Shown here piece by piece: positions 62,689 through 64,000 of a DNA stretch of 64,000 nucleotides. The translations under genes were made by a program, and so were the position numbers. Below the pieces are notes generated by a model. It saw only the letters and a program-made list of their open reading frames with translations. It was not told where the DNA came from and did no database searches. The DNA is from Clostridiaceae bacterium (GTDB taxonomy: Bacteria; Bacillota; Clostridia; DSM-8532), in NCBI GenBank assembly GCA_012719545.1, contig JAAYAD010000065.1, forward strand, positions 36,828 to 100,827. Reading direction: 5' to 3'. How positions within the stretch are numbered: the first letter of the stretch is position 1; the number at the start of each line of letters is the position of its first letter.

Positions 62689-63129
62689 ATTATTGTCAAT
62701 TAAATCATCCCAAACATATTTCATAAGGCCAAAATGATATATTTCAATTTCACAGTCGTACCAATCCTCATTCATATACATTCCACAACTAAACTTGGCC
62801 TGATTGTATCCATAGGTTTCATCAACGATATCAATAATGACCCTGTTATTTCTCATGTGTGCAGCAAAATCCCGAATATCCCACTTCTGCCTGTAATTAT
62901 CCTTTCCGGTGCAGTAAACTCTGCAAAAATCAAAGTCTACCTTTGGAAAAAAGATCCGGGTCTTTCCGGTATGTTCTGTTTTATCCCCTTTAATTGCCAA
63001 AATTCCGTCTTCTATTATGAATATTATGTTATCGTTGTCAAAGTCAATGCTGCTTAGCCTTGCATCATGCAAACTTACAGGCAGTATTAAATTGGGCTTA
63101 ACGTATTCATTCATTTTCTTCACCTTCAT
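62674..63129 (-). CDS. Hypothetical protein coupled to a macrodomain gene
   Basis: A 151-residue soluble protein with alternating strands and many aromatic and acidic residues (SLHDARLSSIDFDNDN, KFSCGMYMNEDWYDCEIEIYH). I do not recognise the family; it resembles small single-domain proteins of unknown or immunity-like function. Its first ATG overlaps the macrodomain stop by four bases (ATGA); an ATG at 63114, six bases after AAGGTG, is an equally good start. The coupling suggests a shared role with the macrodomain enzyme. Confidence 0.75.
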   Translation of the reverse strand: MKVKKMNEYVKPNLILPVSLHDARLSSIDFDNDNIIFIIEDGILAIKGDKTEHTGKTRIFFPKVDFDFCRVYCTGKDNYRQKWDIRDFAAHMRNNRVIIDIVDETYGYNQAKFSCGMYMNEDWYDCEIEIYHFGLMKYVWDDLIDNNLTNI

Positions 63130-63644
63130 TCAAATTTTATTTCTTCCTCTCCAAAATTTTTCCGGCTGACTTCCAATGTTTCTTTGTCAAACAACGCAAG
63201 ATAAACATCAATATCATTTTCTTTCAGAAAATCCTGAATTGCAGAAACGGCAGTTTTAAGCGCCTCTTCTTTGGGATATCCATAAATCCCGCTTGAAATC
63301 AGAGGAAAGGCTATACTCTTGCAATTGTTCTCCACAGCAAGTTTAAGGCTGTTTAAATAGCAATTCCTTAACTGTTCTCTTTCACCGTATTGACCGCCCC
63401 TGTACACAGGCCCTGCTGTGTGAATCACATATTTTGCCGATAAGTTAAAACCAGGGGTAATAACAGCTTCTCCCGTCTTAATTGGAGCCAATTTATCACA
63501 GGCTGTCTGAAGCTGTGAGGCTCCTGCAGCTCTAAAAATAGCTCCGCAAACTCCGCCGCCCATTTTCAACTCAGTGTTGGCGGCATTAACAATAGCATCC
63601 ACATTCATTTTTGTTATATCCTGCTGGCTAATAGTAAATGGCAT
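63126..63644 (-). CDS. Macrodomain protein (O-acetyl-ADP-ribose deacetylase type)
   Basis: A stand-alone macrodomain of 172 residues that binds or hydrolyses ADP-ribose derivatives. The diagnostic motifs are DAIVNAANTELKMGGGV (about 16-32), which has the catalytic asparagine and the glycine loop, and SSGIYGYPKEEA (about 117-128), the phosphate-binding loop. It is close to the YmdB/MacroD group. The start follows a GGGG stretch. It is the first gene of a two-gene unit. No ADP-ribosyltransferase is visible in the window. Confidence 0.92.
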   Translation of the reverse strand: MPFTISQQDITKMNVDAIVNAANTELKMGGGVCGAIFRAAGASQLQTACDKLAPIKTGEAVITPGFNLSAKYVIHTAGPVYRGGQYGEREQLRNCYLNSLKLAVENNCKSIAFPLISSGIYGYPKEEALKTAVSAIQDFLKENDIDVYLALFDKETLEVSRKNFGEEEIKFE

Positions 63645-63901
63645 AGTTTATACCCCGCTTTTGAAATCCATCTTATAAACTTAATATTCTTTACTCTATA
63701 TATATAAAAATTCGTACAAGATTAAGTTTACGTCATGTAATGTAGTGATGTAATAGCGATTTGAAAGCGCAGACAAGTTGCTGTGAGTAAATAATGTGAG
63801 CAAAGAAGCAGGAGTAAATATTAAAAGCCTGCTGCATAACTTGACTTGCAAACAGGCTCATGGCCATATTGTCCGAAAAGAGTTTAGTCAAAAACAGGCT
63901 T
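63645..63901. other. Intergenic region before the transposase, with inverted repeats
   Basis: AAAAGCCTG (63823-63831) is repeated in inverse orientation as CAGGCT at 63853-63858 and CAGGCTTTT at 63895-63903, giving two alternative hairpins. This may be the left end of the insertion sequence that begins at the window edge. No other gene is seen. Confidence 0.45.
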
Positions 63902-63930
63902 TTGTGTAATTGTTAAATATATGATATAAT
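63902..63930 (+). promoter_or_regulatory. Promoter of the partial transposase gene
   Basis: TTGTGT (63902-63907), a 17-bp spacer and a perfect TATAAT (63925-63930), 31 bp upstream of the ATG. Confidence 0.6.
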
Positions 63931-63961
63931 GTATATAAATAGCACGTTTTAGGGGTAAAAG

Positions 63962-64000
63962 ATGAAGTACATAGAAGGATATTGCAGGGACCAAATAACA
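63962..64000 (+). CDS. Probable IS1182-type transposase, N-terminal 13 codons (partial)
   Basis: An ATG after AGGGG starts a frame reading MKYIEGYCRDQIT up to the window end. This resembles the start of IS1182-family DDE transposases (M-x-x-I-x-G-x-x-R-x-Q-x-x-L-F-P). It also has a promoter and upstream inverted repeats. With only 13 codons visible the call is tentative. Confidence 0.5.
   Translation, partial: MKYIEGYCRDQIT

Noticed and set aside
1..64000. CRISPR arrays or long tandem repeats
   Set aside because: Reading the window showed no regularly spaced direct repeats of 20 bases or more.

Overview
The window looks like chromosome from an anaerobic, endospore-forming, flagellated low-G+C Firmicute of the class Clostridia. 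The evidence is gene content and order: spoIIID-mbl-flhO-flhP, spoIID/spoIIQ, spoIVFB, sleB-ypeB, a combined mreBCD-PBP2-minCDE cluster, GGAGG-type ribosome sites and frequent TTG/GTG starts. A relative of the Ruminiclostridium/Acetivibrio group is plausible, but the species cannot be named from sequence alone.

Layout. 1-2830: 3' end of trpC, then trpF, trpB and trpA in overlapping frames (+). 2949-3025: tRNA-Arg(CCT), followed by a dihydrolipoamide dehydrogenase (+). 4893-7165: two-gene ABC exporter (-). 7292-11950: SEC-C protein, argS, DUF1934 protein, ddl, GerM-domain lipoprotein (-). 12339-15448: a thioredoxin-reductase-like flavoprotein, then the germination pair sleB-ypeB (-). 15673-19752: YhaN/SbcC-like ATPase, YhaO/SbcD-like nuclease, acpS, tRNA-Arg(CCG). 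19881-26566: sugar-type ABC importer without its own ATPase, a PhnP-like metallo-hydrolase and a membrane AraC regulator. 26807-30199: YIP1-like protein, a GH18 cell-wall hydrolase and a small membrane protein. 30424-31826: SpoIVFB and a short SpoIVFA-like partner. 32025-39994: maf-mreBCD-mrdA-minCDE plus a methylglyoxal-synthase homologue (-), with one small membrane protein on the other strand. 40284-44202: mecA, galU and a chemoreceptor. 44303-50198: recR, ybaB, a secreted phosphodiester glycosidase, flagellar rod genes, mbl and spoIIID. 50323-54778: a second chemoreceptor, SpoIIQ and SpoIID. 55091-58688: tadA, an unrecognised structured RNA element, a GGDEF/EAL protein and a GNAT acetyltransferase. 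59026-61000: an AT-rich RloA/RloB (AbiL-like) defence pair whose second gene is frameshifted in an A10 tract. 61056-63644: a CNNM/CorC transporter, an unlisted 32-codon mini-ORF, a hypothetical protein and a macrodomain protein. 63962 to the end: first codons of a probable IS1182-type transposase.

Most of the window is core cell-cycle, envelope and sporulation machinery: MreBCD, PBP2 and Min for shape and division; SpoIID, SpoIIQ, SpoIIID and SpoIVFB for engulfment and mother-cell gene expression; SleB and YpeB for cortex lysis at germination. Accessory material is concentrated at 55.5-64 kb. The observations I rate highest are the methylglyoxal-synthase homologue without catalytic residues in the min operon, the frameshifted RloB in a homopolymer, the pyridine-nucleotide-motif-less thioredoxin reductase, the RNA element with competing hairpins before the c-di-GMP protein, and the mini-ORF with its own promoter and terminator at 62.6 kb.
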